Positions 44,939-57,635 of a stretch of 64,000 nt of DNA are shown here, one piece after another (the first letter of the stretch is position 1; every line of letters starts with the position of its first letter). Both the position numbers and the translations under genes were made by a program. Where the stretch lies: NCBI RefSeq assembly GCF_000002425.4, contig NC_037273.1, positions 12,887,129-12,951,128 on the forward strand, read 5' to 3'. Source of the stretch: Physcomitrium patens. Lineage: Eukaryota; Streptophyta; Bryopsida; Funariales; Funariaceae. The notes beneath the pieces are model-generated. The model saw only the letters and a program-made list of their open reading frames with translations, was not told the origin of the DNA and searched no databases.

Positions 44939-46010
44939 TATATACAGAAATGGGTAAAGTCAATAAATATCTCCAAAAAAAACAAGAAATAATTCAGTTT
45001 GTGAGATTTTTGCTGTTGTGTAAGAAATGATTGATGTTTCAGAGTTATTTTCTGAAACATTTCACAAATTATTTTTACTAATATCAATTTACAATCAATC
45101 AAAAGAAGATATTGAGAATAATTTTTTTTTCGAATTATGAAATATTAAAATTAAACTACAAATAAATCTTATATCAATAAGATTTCATTTGAACCAGTTT
45201 TGCACGTTTTATAAACTAGAAGACGTCAATTGCCTTCATCTACAAACTCTGTAGTAGTTACAAAATGAATGAACATGTTTCATATATTTTATACAGAGTG
45301 TTGTGACAGCAGCTTACATTCAATTTAAGTGTAAATCATTTAAAAGTAAATTTTTGTGCATTAACTACTGTAAAATAGCAATTTTTAGCTAATGAAAACG
45401 TTCTATGTAATATCACGTGAGTGCATATTTACGGCTTTTATTATTATTTTGTATTGTCTCTTAAATATTTTGAGCATTGTACACAATACACAATGTACAT
45501 GAGTAAAACTATAATTTGATTTCAAATCCAAATCATGCATACATTTGGATCCAAATACTTCATACGAGCTACAAAAATATTCTAAGTATGACAACATGTT
45601 ACATTGAACACTAAATTCATAAATTTACACAGGAATCCTTCTTTTTGTATCTTAATTATTGTAGCACTTTTCATGGAATTTCAATGATAGGTGAATGATT
45701 CCACAAATTATGGACACGGTAAACTTTCAGCATACCAAAGGGTATTAGAAATAATACCATACAAGATTTTTGTTTTCTTAATCACTTCCGAATAAAATAT
45801 CAGTAATTGAGCGCATACGCAGATCATACAAAAAGCAAACGTTGAATTAAAATTGTTTACTCTGTGTCGACAAATCTAAATTGTCATTCTCAGACCAAAC
45901 TCTTAAATTTATATATTAGTATTTATTCTGAAATGAGATTACTGTCGTTTAAGTATGCATATTAGTGTGTATAATCCACATACACACACACGCACGCACA
46001 CTTATTATTT
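41341..46010. other. AT-rich intergenic DNA, nothing coding seen
   Basis: No gene, RNA gene or recognisable element. It contains (AT)n at about 41764-41780, 41817-41848, 43580-43614 and 44908-44932, an (ATTT)n stretch about 42938-42962, a 33-nt A run at 44264-44296, and an ATC trinucleotide run just before 44908. The short open frames are AT-rich and compositionally biased, so I do not call them. Confidence 0.6.
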
Positions 46011-46099
46011 TAATTGTATCATATTAATTTAACAGACAACAGCAACAGTGATAATTGTTACTGCTGCATAAAAACGAGGTCTTCCAATATTGATCCAAA

Positions 46100-46707
46100 A
46101 CATCACAAAACAGAGTTTCGTCGACAAGCATCAAATAGAAGCAAAATTTCATTCTTTATTGTAAGAAAACGTCACGCAAATGTATCAACAGTCGTGGGTT
46201 TTCTAATTTTGGTTATAAAAATGCAGCACTTCAGATGCAGAGGAAGGAGAATTCTATCTTTCCTTAGTTTCACACTTGCTTGGACTGCTCACCGCCACCA
46301 ACACTGCACCGACACACTCACTCACTCGCTCACTCACTCATTCACGCTCTTCTTCCTTTCTTTCTTGCAAGCCGAGAGTTTGTTTATTAGTTAGTTAGTT
46401 AGCAGTGTGGGGGGTAGCAATTCTGTGTGGATAGATACATGGATAGATAGATATTCGTTCGTTCGTTGATGTTTGTTTGTTTGTTTTATTTGCTGGCATT
46501 GGGTTCTTGTTGATGTTGTTGAGTTGGGGAAATCACGGAGCTGGGTCTCTCCGTCTGTCTGTCGGTGCTCTCGACCCTCTCTCTCGCTTAAAGATCCCAG
46601 TTTTAGGGTTCTGTGTTGTCCTTTGTCGGTTGGGGTTCATAGTGGCCACTTGATGCACACCACGCTTACAATTTCTTCTTCTTCTTCCTTGATGCCTATT
46701 ATTGTGT

Positions 46708-46740
<33 letters not shown>
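46100..46740 (+). promoter_or_regulatory. GC-richer, promoter/5'UTR-like segment without a recognised gene
   Basis: Composition rises sharply against AT-rich flanks. It has CTCACTCACT runs (about 46315-46345), TTAGTTAGTTAG, GATAGATA, TTCGTTCGTTCG and TTTGTTTG microrepeats, and pyrimidine-rich TCTCTCTCGC, all typical of plant 5'UTRs. The open frame at 46473-46748 runs into (AT)n and has no recognisable domain. It may be the 5' end of a lost gene or of a non-coding transcript. Confidence 0.35.
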
Positions 46741-46742
<2 letters not shown>

Positions 46743-46749
46743 TTTTGAG

Positions 46750-47818
46750 TTTTCACATTCTAGTCAATTGACACAATCTTTTTGAGAATTTGTTGTAAAG
46801 AGAGTAGCTTTGAGACTTGAATTCACCATGGCTTAACAAAAAAGTTTACAAAATTTGGTAAAGTTGAATTTGTGAGTTGTGTTCTTATTTGCAGGGTATT
46901 TTTTTATCTTAAATTTCGGTGACATTTAAATAATATTTTAAGAGTGAAAAATTGTAGCAATTAGCTTATACATTTGAATATTGCTAATCAACTGATTCTG
47001 AGACTATTAATCCCAGTTTATAGAGCTTTTAAATAGCTTTTGTAACGATTTCTTACTTCTACTCAATTGCAATTCGTGGTCAAATACACATTTTTGAGTA
47101 TTTCTGAATTGACTGTATTTTAAAAGTATATTTTACAAATTTACAGAACTTCAACCAAAGATTCTAGATTTTTCATTTCTTATTAATTTTTATTATAAAG
47201 AATCTAAAAAAACTATCAGCATGTGTCTGTTGTACATGCTGAACATTAATTTGGTATGGCATAATATTAATTTGGTTTAGCATAATATTGGGTAGAGATA
47301 ATTTTCAATATTAAATAGAAAAAACTTGATTCAAATTCATTGCATTGTATATAATACATGAATCAATTTATAGATATCCTTTCAAGTATGTGGTGATTAT
47401 TTTTTGATGTGTCAGTTGCATTTAACACTATGTATAAAAATATAATATAATATATAGTATTTTTTTTAATAAGAGACATGTTGTTCCATCCTACCTTTTT
47501 TCTTCTCTTTATATCAAGTCTCTTCACGAACCAAAAACATTATTTTACCATCAAAACTACTATTTAAAATTTTATTATCACTTAATACTGTTAATTAATA
47601 AATATAAAATTTCATCAAAAAATAAACATGGTCAACTAAAACAAATCTGCCTTAAAACAATATTGATCAGAAACATTACACCTAAAATTTCATCAAAAAA
47701 TAAACATGGTCAACTAAAACAAATCTGCCTTAAAACAATATTGATCAGAAACATTACACCTAATTATCACTTTAATGATATATTACTTTCACCCTACAAG
47801 TATATCAATTACTATCTG

Positions 47819-47854
<36 letters not shown>

Positions 47855-48634
47855 CATAGTTCTAACTAGAATAATTATTCAATTTTCTTGTTAGTTATTA
47901 GTAAATTCAACATGCTTCATGTGTAATTTTTAATTCTTTTAATAAATAAATACATTCCTTGATATTCATTTCTTGATAAAAGTGCTTATTTTTTTAACAA
48001 AATCTTTTTTGATTTTTAAAGTGGAAATGTGTTCTAAATATTACAATATAAATGTGTTCTAAAGACATCTCTCGTGGAACTAGTCTAGAAAAAAGGTGGA
48101 CTGGTTCTACAAGGAGATTTTCAAAAAAAATGGATTCCTACAAACAGAAATAAAAATAAAAAACAAGTAAATTATAAACTACTTGACATTTATATTTATA
48201 TTAAAAAATATAAGAATTCAAAAGTGATATATAATAAAATGTAAAAGAACTACATCTTAAAAATTTGTTAGAATCAGTTTCAAAGAATTATTAACAAATA
48301 ATAAAGAATCTAAGTCCAAAAAAAAATAATATTAAAAAAATAATAAACAAATCAAAATATTTTTTCAATATATGCAAATATTTTCAAACTTACATTGTTT
48401 AAGCTATTATAACAAATTTATACAAGTAAAAATTCCAAAATTATAATTTTTTCTAATATTTTTATAACATGATTTGTAAAAAAGATTTATTTATAAAAAC
48501 AATCTAAATTTAATTTAAGAATTTTTATAGAATTCAAAAAATTTAAGAGAATTAAAATATACAATATCAAAGTACTAAATTAATAAAGAAAATTTCTATA
48601 AATATACATACATATATATATATATATTTATATT

Positions 48635-48695
<61 letters not shown>

Positions 48696-48799
48696 TATTA
48701 ATTATTTTATACATAATAAAGATAGCATTTGGAAGAAAATAATTATTTTTGCTATATTAAATTTGTATTGAGTATAAAAATAATAAATCTTATAATATA
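46750..48799. other. AT-rich intergenic DNA
   Basis: No coding or RNA feature is seen apart from the 78-bp tandem duplication annotated separately. (AT)n runs occur at about 47820-47846 and 48608-48682. Confidence 0.55.
47605..47760. repeat. Perfect 78-bp tandem duplication
   Basis: 47605-47682 is repeated without a mismatch at 47683-47760 (starts TAAAATTTCATC, ends AACATTACACC). Identity implies a recent duplication or copy-number polymorphism. Confidence 0.93.
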
Positions 48800-50766
48800 T
48801 TAAAGAAAAGAACATAATGAATATAAATAAATAAGTGAGTTATTTCTCAAAGAGAGATGAAAAAAAAGAAGTAAATATAAGTATTTAAGAAAAAAATAAA
48901 ATGGATATTATCAAAAGACAAAAAAAACTAGAAACTCTTTAAACTATACTAAAAACAAAAAAAAGAATTGATAAGAATGAAGAAGGCTTCATTCTTACAT
49001 CTATATATACTATCTTACTAGAAGGTATATGGTGAAGTTCTAAAAGTCTTCTAATACATGTCCAATTCATAGGACATATGTCTAATTTATAAGACAATTT
49101 TTCTATATGTGGGCTACTTATCCAACTTATATTACAAGTAGCCAACATTTACAATATAGGGCCAACTTCTTAGTAAAGTTTTTAACCTACCAAACATCTA
49201 TAAAGATGTCTAAGAATAAATTTGTCTTTAAAAAGCTTTTCACAAAATATTATCAAGTTTATCTAGTTTTATTTATTTTTATCTATTTATATTATATAAA
49301 AAATTATTGGAATAAATATGTATATCTATTTTATTACACCTCCTTTTAGAGACAAGCTCCACAAGGAGTAATAATTACATTTTAAAGAAGTCCTAGATGT
49401 GACAAATTGTATTTGCTACATATTTTGATCTTTGTTTTTTTAAAGGTAGTTGATAAGTCCTCTCAACCATTGGTAGTATTTTATATTAGAGCAAGAAGAC
49501 CACCATAATATTTAATCATCAATGAGGCATTTATAAATTTTTTTATGTAAAATATTTAAATCACAAGTATGAATGTTTTTTATCTCTAATAATATTATCA
49601 AACATAAAAAATCTCTTTTAAAGTTTTGATACCAAATTTATTGTATCTTGCCATTTGTTTGACAAAAAATATGTTTTTTTAAAGGATCTTCATTTTTATT
49701 ACATCATCTTTAAGGATATAAAAATTATAATATCTTAACATAATTTAATATATAATAATTCTTGAATTGAATCTACAAGTTATTGATTTTTCTTATTTTT
49801 AGAAATATATACACAAAGAAATCATAATCAAGTATAGAAGATGGAATGCAATCTTTTCTCAACCAAATTACCTTTATAGCAAGGAATTGCTTGCTTCTTC
49901 ATCTTAATTTTGATTGGTGTCATCAATGAAAAGCTTTGACCTTCTTTGCTATGTTTGTAAGATTCATAGATAGCTTTCATACATATTGACTTATATCATA
50001 TTTTTACTAATGTAAAAGATATTTCTATCTAAATTTACAATGCCTTAAGTTTGAACTTCTTTCACCTCAATTTTTTAACTATTATTTATTTTTATAGGAA
50101 AAAAAACAATTTATCTTTTTTTCAATATATCTATTATCTTATATGGTTCAAAAAGAAATATATGGAATACATGATAGATCTTTATAATGTCCAAAAAGTA
50201 TACTTTATAAGCAACTAGATTAATTTATTAAAAAATTAAAATTCATCTAAATATACATAAATTTAACTTATTACAAAAATAACTAGTTTTTATATTACAA
50301 TAAAATAACTATACCTTATTGCCAATGTAGAATTGAGGTTGTTCCTTGCTATAGGCATCTGTGTTGATATCTTGTCATTTTTTAGCTTCTTTTAATTTTA
50401 TCTTTATAGTTACATGTATCTCAAATAAACAATTTATTAATTAATTTCTATAAGATTAATAACTTTTTAAAAAGTCAAAAATATAAAATTATAGATGATA
50501 ATCATAATTAGTATATAAAATATTTATTGAATAAAATAATATATCATATTATTGTAACCAAATTCTATTAATAATAAAAATATCTAAATATATTAATAAT
50601 ATACATCTAATATTCCTTCAAAACTTAATTCATTTAATTTTTTTGTCTATCTATTTGAGGATAAAAAGCCAAAGATATTTTTATGTCTATTTTCAAAATC
50701 TCAAAAATAATTCTCTGATATCTTAATATAAATTTTATTTTTTTATTAGATATAATTGTCTTAGAT

Positions 50767-52728
50767 ATATATTTTTAGTCTAATATTTATCTATATAATT
50801 AAGTAGAAGTAGATAAAAGTAGATTTATTTCATAATACTTTCTAAAAATATCTTCTTAGAAGATTCATATACATTACTTTGACTTTATATATATTTGTAG
50901 TTGATTGATAGGTTAGAAATTTGGTCAATAAATTAACCACATATTGGTAGCTTCCAAAACAAGCCAACAATGTGGGGCACATATAAAAAACTTACCTTGT
51001 AAGTTAAATTATATGTCTTGTAAAGTCAACATGTTTTAGAGGTCTTGTAGAATATTACTATATATCTACTAGTTAAGACTATATATAGATGTAAGAGTGA
51101 AGCCTTCTTCACTCTTGTCAATGCCTTTCTTGTTCTTAGTCTTGTTTCAAGACTTTTTAGTATTCTTGTCTTTAGCAATAGCCATTTTAATTTAACATTA
51201 TATCATCTTTCAATGATTTTTTAATCTTTTAAAGTAACATAAGAATGCATTGAAATTTTATTTTTTTGAAATTCATGTTCTTAACAGTTTGAAAAGAATG
51301 CTAATTTATTATTCTTGTTTTTTTTTTTGAAGTGAGTGAATTATTCCACTTCTATTATTGTATTTTGAAAGTTGCAAAATATCCACCTTTGAACAAATTA
51401 TTTAGCTTTTTAATATTAATATTTTTCTTAAAAAAAGTTGATTATTTTTCTTTGTAAAAAAATTTATTTGATATTAGAAGTTGAGAATTATCTTCTTTTA
51501 CTTTGACTTGTAGATTTGTTAAGTTTTTTGAAATAGAAGAAATAATTATAAATGCTATATTTAGCAAAAGTTAGAATAGATTTGTAACTATTGTTGATCT
51601 CCATAAACTTATCAACACTCTTAGAATAGAAATTTCATCCATCGGGAGTATTAACTATAGATATATTAATCCAATACTAATAAAAAAAAATAGAATTTAT
51701 GCCAAGAAATTATGTAGATGAAAGAAACAAATAACTTGACTTCAAACTAAATCCAAGAAATTTTTCTTCTATAAGTATTATAAGGACAAGGATTAGTATG
51801 TTCAAGAAGTTTGATAGAACAAGATCAAAAATTCAAAGATTTCTGCAACAAGTCAAGATCTATCTAAGATTACATCTCTTCTAATATCTTCATGGATTTA
51901 CTCAAGTTGGATTCATAGATACATTTCTATCTAGAAGTGTTCTCTCTTGGTTTAAATCTTTGATGGAAAAGGATTTACAATTCTTTTATGATTTGAATTC
52001 ATTCCGTATTTATGGCCGCATTTAGAAAAAATAATCAAAAAAGAGTAGTAGAGCCAAAGATCTTATTTTTACGATAAGAATTACAATCAGCCATTATATA
52101 TACTACTAAATTCCAAAACCTTGCTTGCAATGTGGATTGGAATGACAAAGCTTTTATCAATCAATTGTTATATGAATTGAAGGATAATATCAAAGATTTT
52201 TTATTTACAATGCTAAAAGCAAAATCTTTAAAATAATTTATTACTCAAGCCATTATCTAGAACAATCAATTATTTAAAAGATGTCAAAAATAAAGACTTG
52301 GCTAGAAAAGAAAAAATCAAATAATAATTGCACCTCTCAAGTTTTCAAAAACTTATTTATCAAGGCCAAAAGTAATGCAAATTAAACACATATTGGTAGC
52401 TTGTAAAAGAATTCAACTATGTGGGATACATATAAAAAACTTATCTTGTAAGTTAAGATACATGTTTTGCAAAGTCAACATGTTTTACAGTTCCTATAGA
52501 ACATTGTCACATAGCTTCTAGTTAAGAGTATGTATAGAGGCAAGAGTAAAGCCTTCTTCATTCTTATCAATGCCTTTCTAGTTCTTAGTTTTATTTTCAA
52601 GATTTTCTAGTATTCCTATCTTTGGTAATAGTCATTCTAGTTTAATATTATATCATCTTTGAATGATTATGTAGTCTTTTTGAGTGACACAAGAGTGTCT
52701 TAATCTTTAAGTTTTTCAAGATTCATGT
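50767..52728 (+). mobile_element. Short chromovirus (LTR-gag-partial LTR) nested in E
   Basis: The 5' LTR is about 50767-51286: TATA at 51080, ACTCTTGTCAA at 51111, exactly 31 nt later. Next comes a primer-site candidate TTGAAAAGAAT (51289-51299, two mismatches to the RNA start, 2 nt from the LTR). Gag debris lies at about 51540-52370 (AAGTTTGATAGAACAAG; ATTTATGGCCGC). A 5'-truncated 3' LTR runs about 52375-52728. All of pol is missing. The E sequence resumes after 52728. Confidence 0.7.
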
Positions 52729-53073
52729 CTTTGACAATAATATCTATTGGCAATCCATGATAGTAATAAATATTATCAAAAAAAAATTAATAATTTCTTC
52801 ACTTATATTAAATCTTATATATAATATAAATTATGCAATATTAGTAAAAAAAATCTAATATCACAAAGATAAAATTATAAAAACTTGAAACTAGAAGATC
52901 TCTAAAAAAAAATAGAATATGATTTTTTGATATAAGTAATAATTGAAAAAGCTCAAACAATCATTGTTGAAAGGTTTTTGATCTTGAATAAAGATTTTAT
53001 AATTATATAAAGTATTTAATTGACTTCTATATTTGAGTCCATAAGAAATCTCTTGATATTAATTCCAATGTAT

Positions 53074-53611
53074 TGTCAAGGACAAGAACTCGATGAAAGC
53101 TAAAGAATAAGTGAGACTTTTCTCAAAGAAATAGGACAAAATAGAAATATGTATATTAAAAAAGAAATTAGAATGGCTATTGCCAAAATACAAGAAAACT
53201 AGAGACCCTTGAAACTAGACTAGAAGCAAGAAAGGAGTTGACAAGAGTGAAGAGGGCTTCACTCTTGCCTCTATATATACTATCTAACTAGAAGCCACAT
53301 GGCGATGTTCTATAAGACCTCCAATATATGTTGACTTTCTAGGCCACATGCCTTTGCTTACAAGGCAAGTTTTCTATGGATGGACCACGTAGTTAGCTTG
53401 TTCTTTAAGCTTCCAACATGTGTGGCACATGGCTAACTTGTTGACCAAGTTTCTAGCCTAAAAGTCAACTATAGACTCCTATAAAGTCAAAGCAGCGTCT
53501 ATGAAGCTTCTAAGAAGCTTCTCTAGAAGATATTACACAATTAACCTACTTTTATCTACTTTTACATACTTTTATCTATTCATATAGGTAATTATATGTA
53601 TGTCCGTGACA
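53074..53611 (-). repeat. Solo LTR of the inner-element family
   Basis: A 538-bp LTR (TGTCAAGGAC...GTCCGTGACA) with a perfect TGTAT duplication (53069-53073, 53612-53616), inserted in decayed E integrase. It retains TATA, the 31-nt spacing and CACTCTTGTCAA in sense. It is a product of LTR-LTR recombination and is much less decayed than its surroundings. Confidence 0.93.
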
Positions 53612-55722
53612 TGTATTAGTATATAAAAAATGTCTTAGAATTAGAAAGTTATGATAAGCTTGAAGAGCATGTAATCACATTGCATCTTCTAGAATATATA
53701 AACATATTTTTAAAATAGATCGAAGATAGTTGATGGGTCCTCTTAGAGATATCATGAAATTTAGATATTTTATTCTTAATGTTATTAATAGGAGGATCTA
53801 AAGACATACTTGATAGCACTTGATAAAAAAATGTTGAATAAATATTTGATATTTATTTTTTTTTTCAAAAATAAAATTATTGTAGCTTCAAAAGAATTGT
53901 TTGTTGTTGATTAAAATTTTCATCTCTTTCTTTTTGTATAATATAAGAATATTTTAAAAAATCAACTAAGAAACATTTTTATCTTTGTAGCCAATATATG
54001 ATCTTAAATTTAAATCTTAACAAAAATATGTTATAGCAAGCTAAGTAGCAATTCAAAACTTATGTTGACATAAAATACTTGAGGTTTTTGTAATATGTAT
54101 AAATAATCAATGAACTTGAGGTGCTTGTTAGAAATAGTACTATTTTTTTAAATGAATCCACAATTATAAAAATTTCATTATCATGGATCTCATAATTAAT
54201 CTCTATATTTATTTATTTATTTATTTAAATAAAATAATATACTATAGTTGATTATCTCTTTCTATTTGTAATAATTTTGCACCAACGTGACAATCACATG
54301 TTTATTTCAATAAAAAAATTCCTTGCAAAAGTTAATCCAATATAAGTTTGGTGCAAAAATAAAATTTAACTTCGAAGCTTTAAGTGTTGCTTCAACTTCT
54401 TTATTCCACTCAAATTCATTTTTATCCAACAAATTTTTATACATAATTTTTATACATATCTTTTTTCTTCAATAAGATAGAAGCTCCTAATGAAGATTGT
54501 GAATTACATCTGAAATCCTTGTTCAAGATCTCATTAATTTTTTTCTTGAGTATATTCAATTTGTTTTGGAATAAATTGTAAATTGGTCAAAATGGTAGTT
54601 GAGCTCTCTCTCCAAGATTAATTGTGCAATTTTAAGGACAATGTTTCAAAACGTTTTCAACATTTTTCTTTTCAAAGTATTTTAATAATTTGGATATTAA
54701 ATTGAAATGTCACTCAATATTTTTTTAACATTAAAAATAGATGTGATATATATGACATAAAATAATCTTTTTTTACAACATGCATGAAAGTTCTTATACC
54801 TACAAGTAAAGATTTGGTTGTATTAGTCTTTTTGTTTTTACTTAGTTAACAAAACTCTTAGTTGTACTTTGGAAAAAGTCAAGACTACAAAAGATCCAAT
54901 CTATCCAAGGATTATGTGTTTTTAGCCACAGTAAACCTAAAATGATTAGATTATGTTAATAATATATTTTAGATTTATTATGGCTAAAAATAAATATCTA
55001 TTATTAAAAAATTAAAATATTTATAATTAAAATAAAATTAAAAGTATATATCTAATATTGCTTAAGATAAGTAAAAGAATAGACTTGAGAAACAAAAATG
55101 CTAAGAACAATATGAATTTAGAAGTGGATAATCCACAACTTCTAATATGCTTATGTCTTATCAATAGAAAGAGATAATCCACTCTTAATCAAGAAAAGAT
55201 AAAATTCTAATATTATAAGCTTATTCTTCAAAATTTATCAAAAAAATAAACTTTAAGAATATTAATAAATAAGTAAAATATTTAAAATATATATATATAT
55301 ATATATATTAGAATGGCTATCGCCAAAGACTATAAATTCTTGAAACAAAATTATTAGAAAAGAAAGAGTTGACAAAAGTGAGTAATGTCTTATTCTTGCA
55401 TCTATATATACTATCCAATTAAGAATTATACAATGGTATTGTATAAGACCTCTCACATGTGTTTAATTTGCAAGACAAGTTTCACATATGTGTGCCATAT
55501 GTCCAACTTGTACCACAAGTGGTTAATATATGTAATATATGGCTAAGTTTTTAGACAAGTTTTTAACCTTTTAATTATCTATAAATGCATATAAAGCATC
55601 TATATAGTTTCTAAGAAGCTTTTCTACCATATATTATTAAATTTATCTAATTTTATCTACTTTTACCTAATTCTATTATATATAATATTAATAGAGTAAA
55701 TATATATATGTTTGTCATACAA

Positions 55723-57594
55723 TGCCAAATTTAAGTACCTTACATGAATTCATGGCACAAAAAACTATAGGCCATGATTTGAAAAAATAAATTAAATTAA
55801 AATTAAAAAATAATAAATAATAAAAATCAATATATTTTATATTTACTTCATATTTAATATTTAGTTACTTAAATTTATATAAGTTTAAGATAGCTATTTA
55901 CAATTAGATGGAACTTGGTTGTAATAATAAATATTATTAAAAATATATACTTAAAAATATATACTTAAAAATATATTTGCAAGTTATGTATATAATATGT
56001 TAGGTTCAAATATATTATTTTAACAAATAAAATTTTGAAGGTCAATATTCTAAAATAAAATTTAGTATCTTTTGAATTAAAGAACGGAAATTTTTAATTG
56101 AATAAATTTTTGTAGTTAGATATTTTTTATAAATACTAAAATTTTTATCACTTCATATATTAAATTTGAAATATATATTTATTTTTCAAATTTTTATATA
56201 TAGAAAATTTTCTATATATATTTATATTTTAGGAAATTTACTATATATAAAAAGCATAATACTTTAATATGAATATAATTTATTAATAAAAAAATATTCA
56301 TAATAAAATTTGGCAATTATAAAATAGGTATTTGCAACACTTTTACATAATATTTATAAATTAAATTTAGCATTAATACATATTTTGTGAAACTTGAAAT
56401 ATATACATATAATTATAGAATATTAAACATCATGTGGTATCTCTGGTATCATTTATTATTCAATCTTAAAATCTTTATAGTTTAAAAAAAATTATATATC
56501 ATATTTATAGGTTTGTTAATGAAAATATTTTTAATTTTTAAATAAAATATATATAAAGTAAAATTTAAAGAAGAGATATATATATATATATATATATATT
56601 AGATGCTTGAAGGATAAAATATTCATTTGAAACTCCAAAATATATGCACCATTTTATGCTTTATGTAATGCTATGAACAAAGATTAAAGTGACTAAGATG
56701 ATAGATAATAATTTTTCAAACTTTAATAGCTGTATAGATATACTGTTAAAATAACTAAATAATTAAACAAATGAAAAAAATAAAATACAAAACCGTATAA
56801 CTAATCCACAAAGATAATGACATCTTTTATTCAGACCAATATAAAACTTTCAATACAAAATATTATAGCATTGTAAGTACATACATATTAAAACTAACAA
56901 ATATTATTCATTATTAGCATAACATAAGTTTATTTTGATCAAATACATACAAATTTCTTTAGAATTTAAAAATTCTTGTAATATTTTTGTTGAATAATAT
57001 TCTAAGATTTTAACACTATTTATATGGTATGATAAGATTAAAGATAATACTGAGACATTAATAAATGCCTCATGTTTGCACCAATTCTAGTGCATGCAAA
57101 AGAATAATCATTTTGATTTATTCATTTTTCTTTAAAACTTTAAACTATTGCAATAATAGAAATTGTGTCTTGTTGTAATTTCAATAAATAATTTATTTCT
57201 AAATTAATTAGTTATAAAATCTATGATAAAAATTTAAAAGTGGTTGATATATTTGATGAATGGCACCATTTATGTCATGAGATTATATCTGCAAAAATAA
57301 CTCTTATAAATTATAATAACCTCAAGTATTACTTTTTATCTTAATTTAGAAAAATAACATTCACAGCAATAGATTAATCTAGTTTTACTTTGCAATTATA
57401 GAATTTTATAATAACTTTGATAAAGAACCGAAATCCAATTTTTGTAGATCATTGTCGGTTTCTAAGAAAAGAAATATAATATAGGAACAGTAAAAAGTTG
57501 TTTTTATTTCAACCAATTTATTCAATATAGAATACAAAATTAGTATGATTTATTTATTTAAAAAAACTAGAAAAATTTATATGTAAGTTATTAA

Positions 57595-57635
<41 letters not shown>

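Larger units (their letters stand above)
48800..55722 (-). mobile_element. Decayed chromovirus E with two later insertions
   Basis: The 3' LTR is about 48800-49338 and the 5' LTR about 55236-55722 (both reverse). Internal parts run right to left in element sense: leader with hairpin TTAGAAG/CTTCTAA (55118-55145), protease-tail debris (54780-54960), RT/RNaseH (about 54050-54650), integrase (about 52735-53068 and 53617-53990), integrase end/chromodomain (about 50000-50760) and accessory-ORF debris (49430-49820). gag is largely gone. It is interrupted by a gag-only element (50767-52728) and a solo LTR (53074-53611). No usable frame remains. Confidence 0.75.

Noticed and set aside
44851-45102. 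Open frames made of poly-Met or Tyr-Ile runs (also 46473-46748, 47663-47869)
   Set aside because: They are products of (ATC)n and (AT)n microsatellites without homology.
46014-46394. 126-codon frame at the start of the GC-richer island
   Set aside because: It covers microsatellite-rich, UTR-like sequence. No domain, signal peptide or codon bias supports translation.
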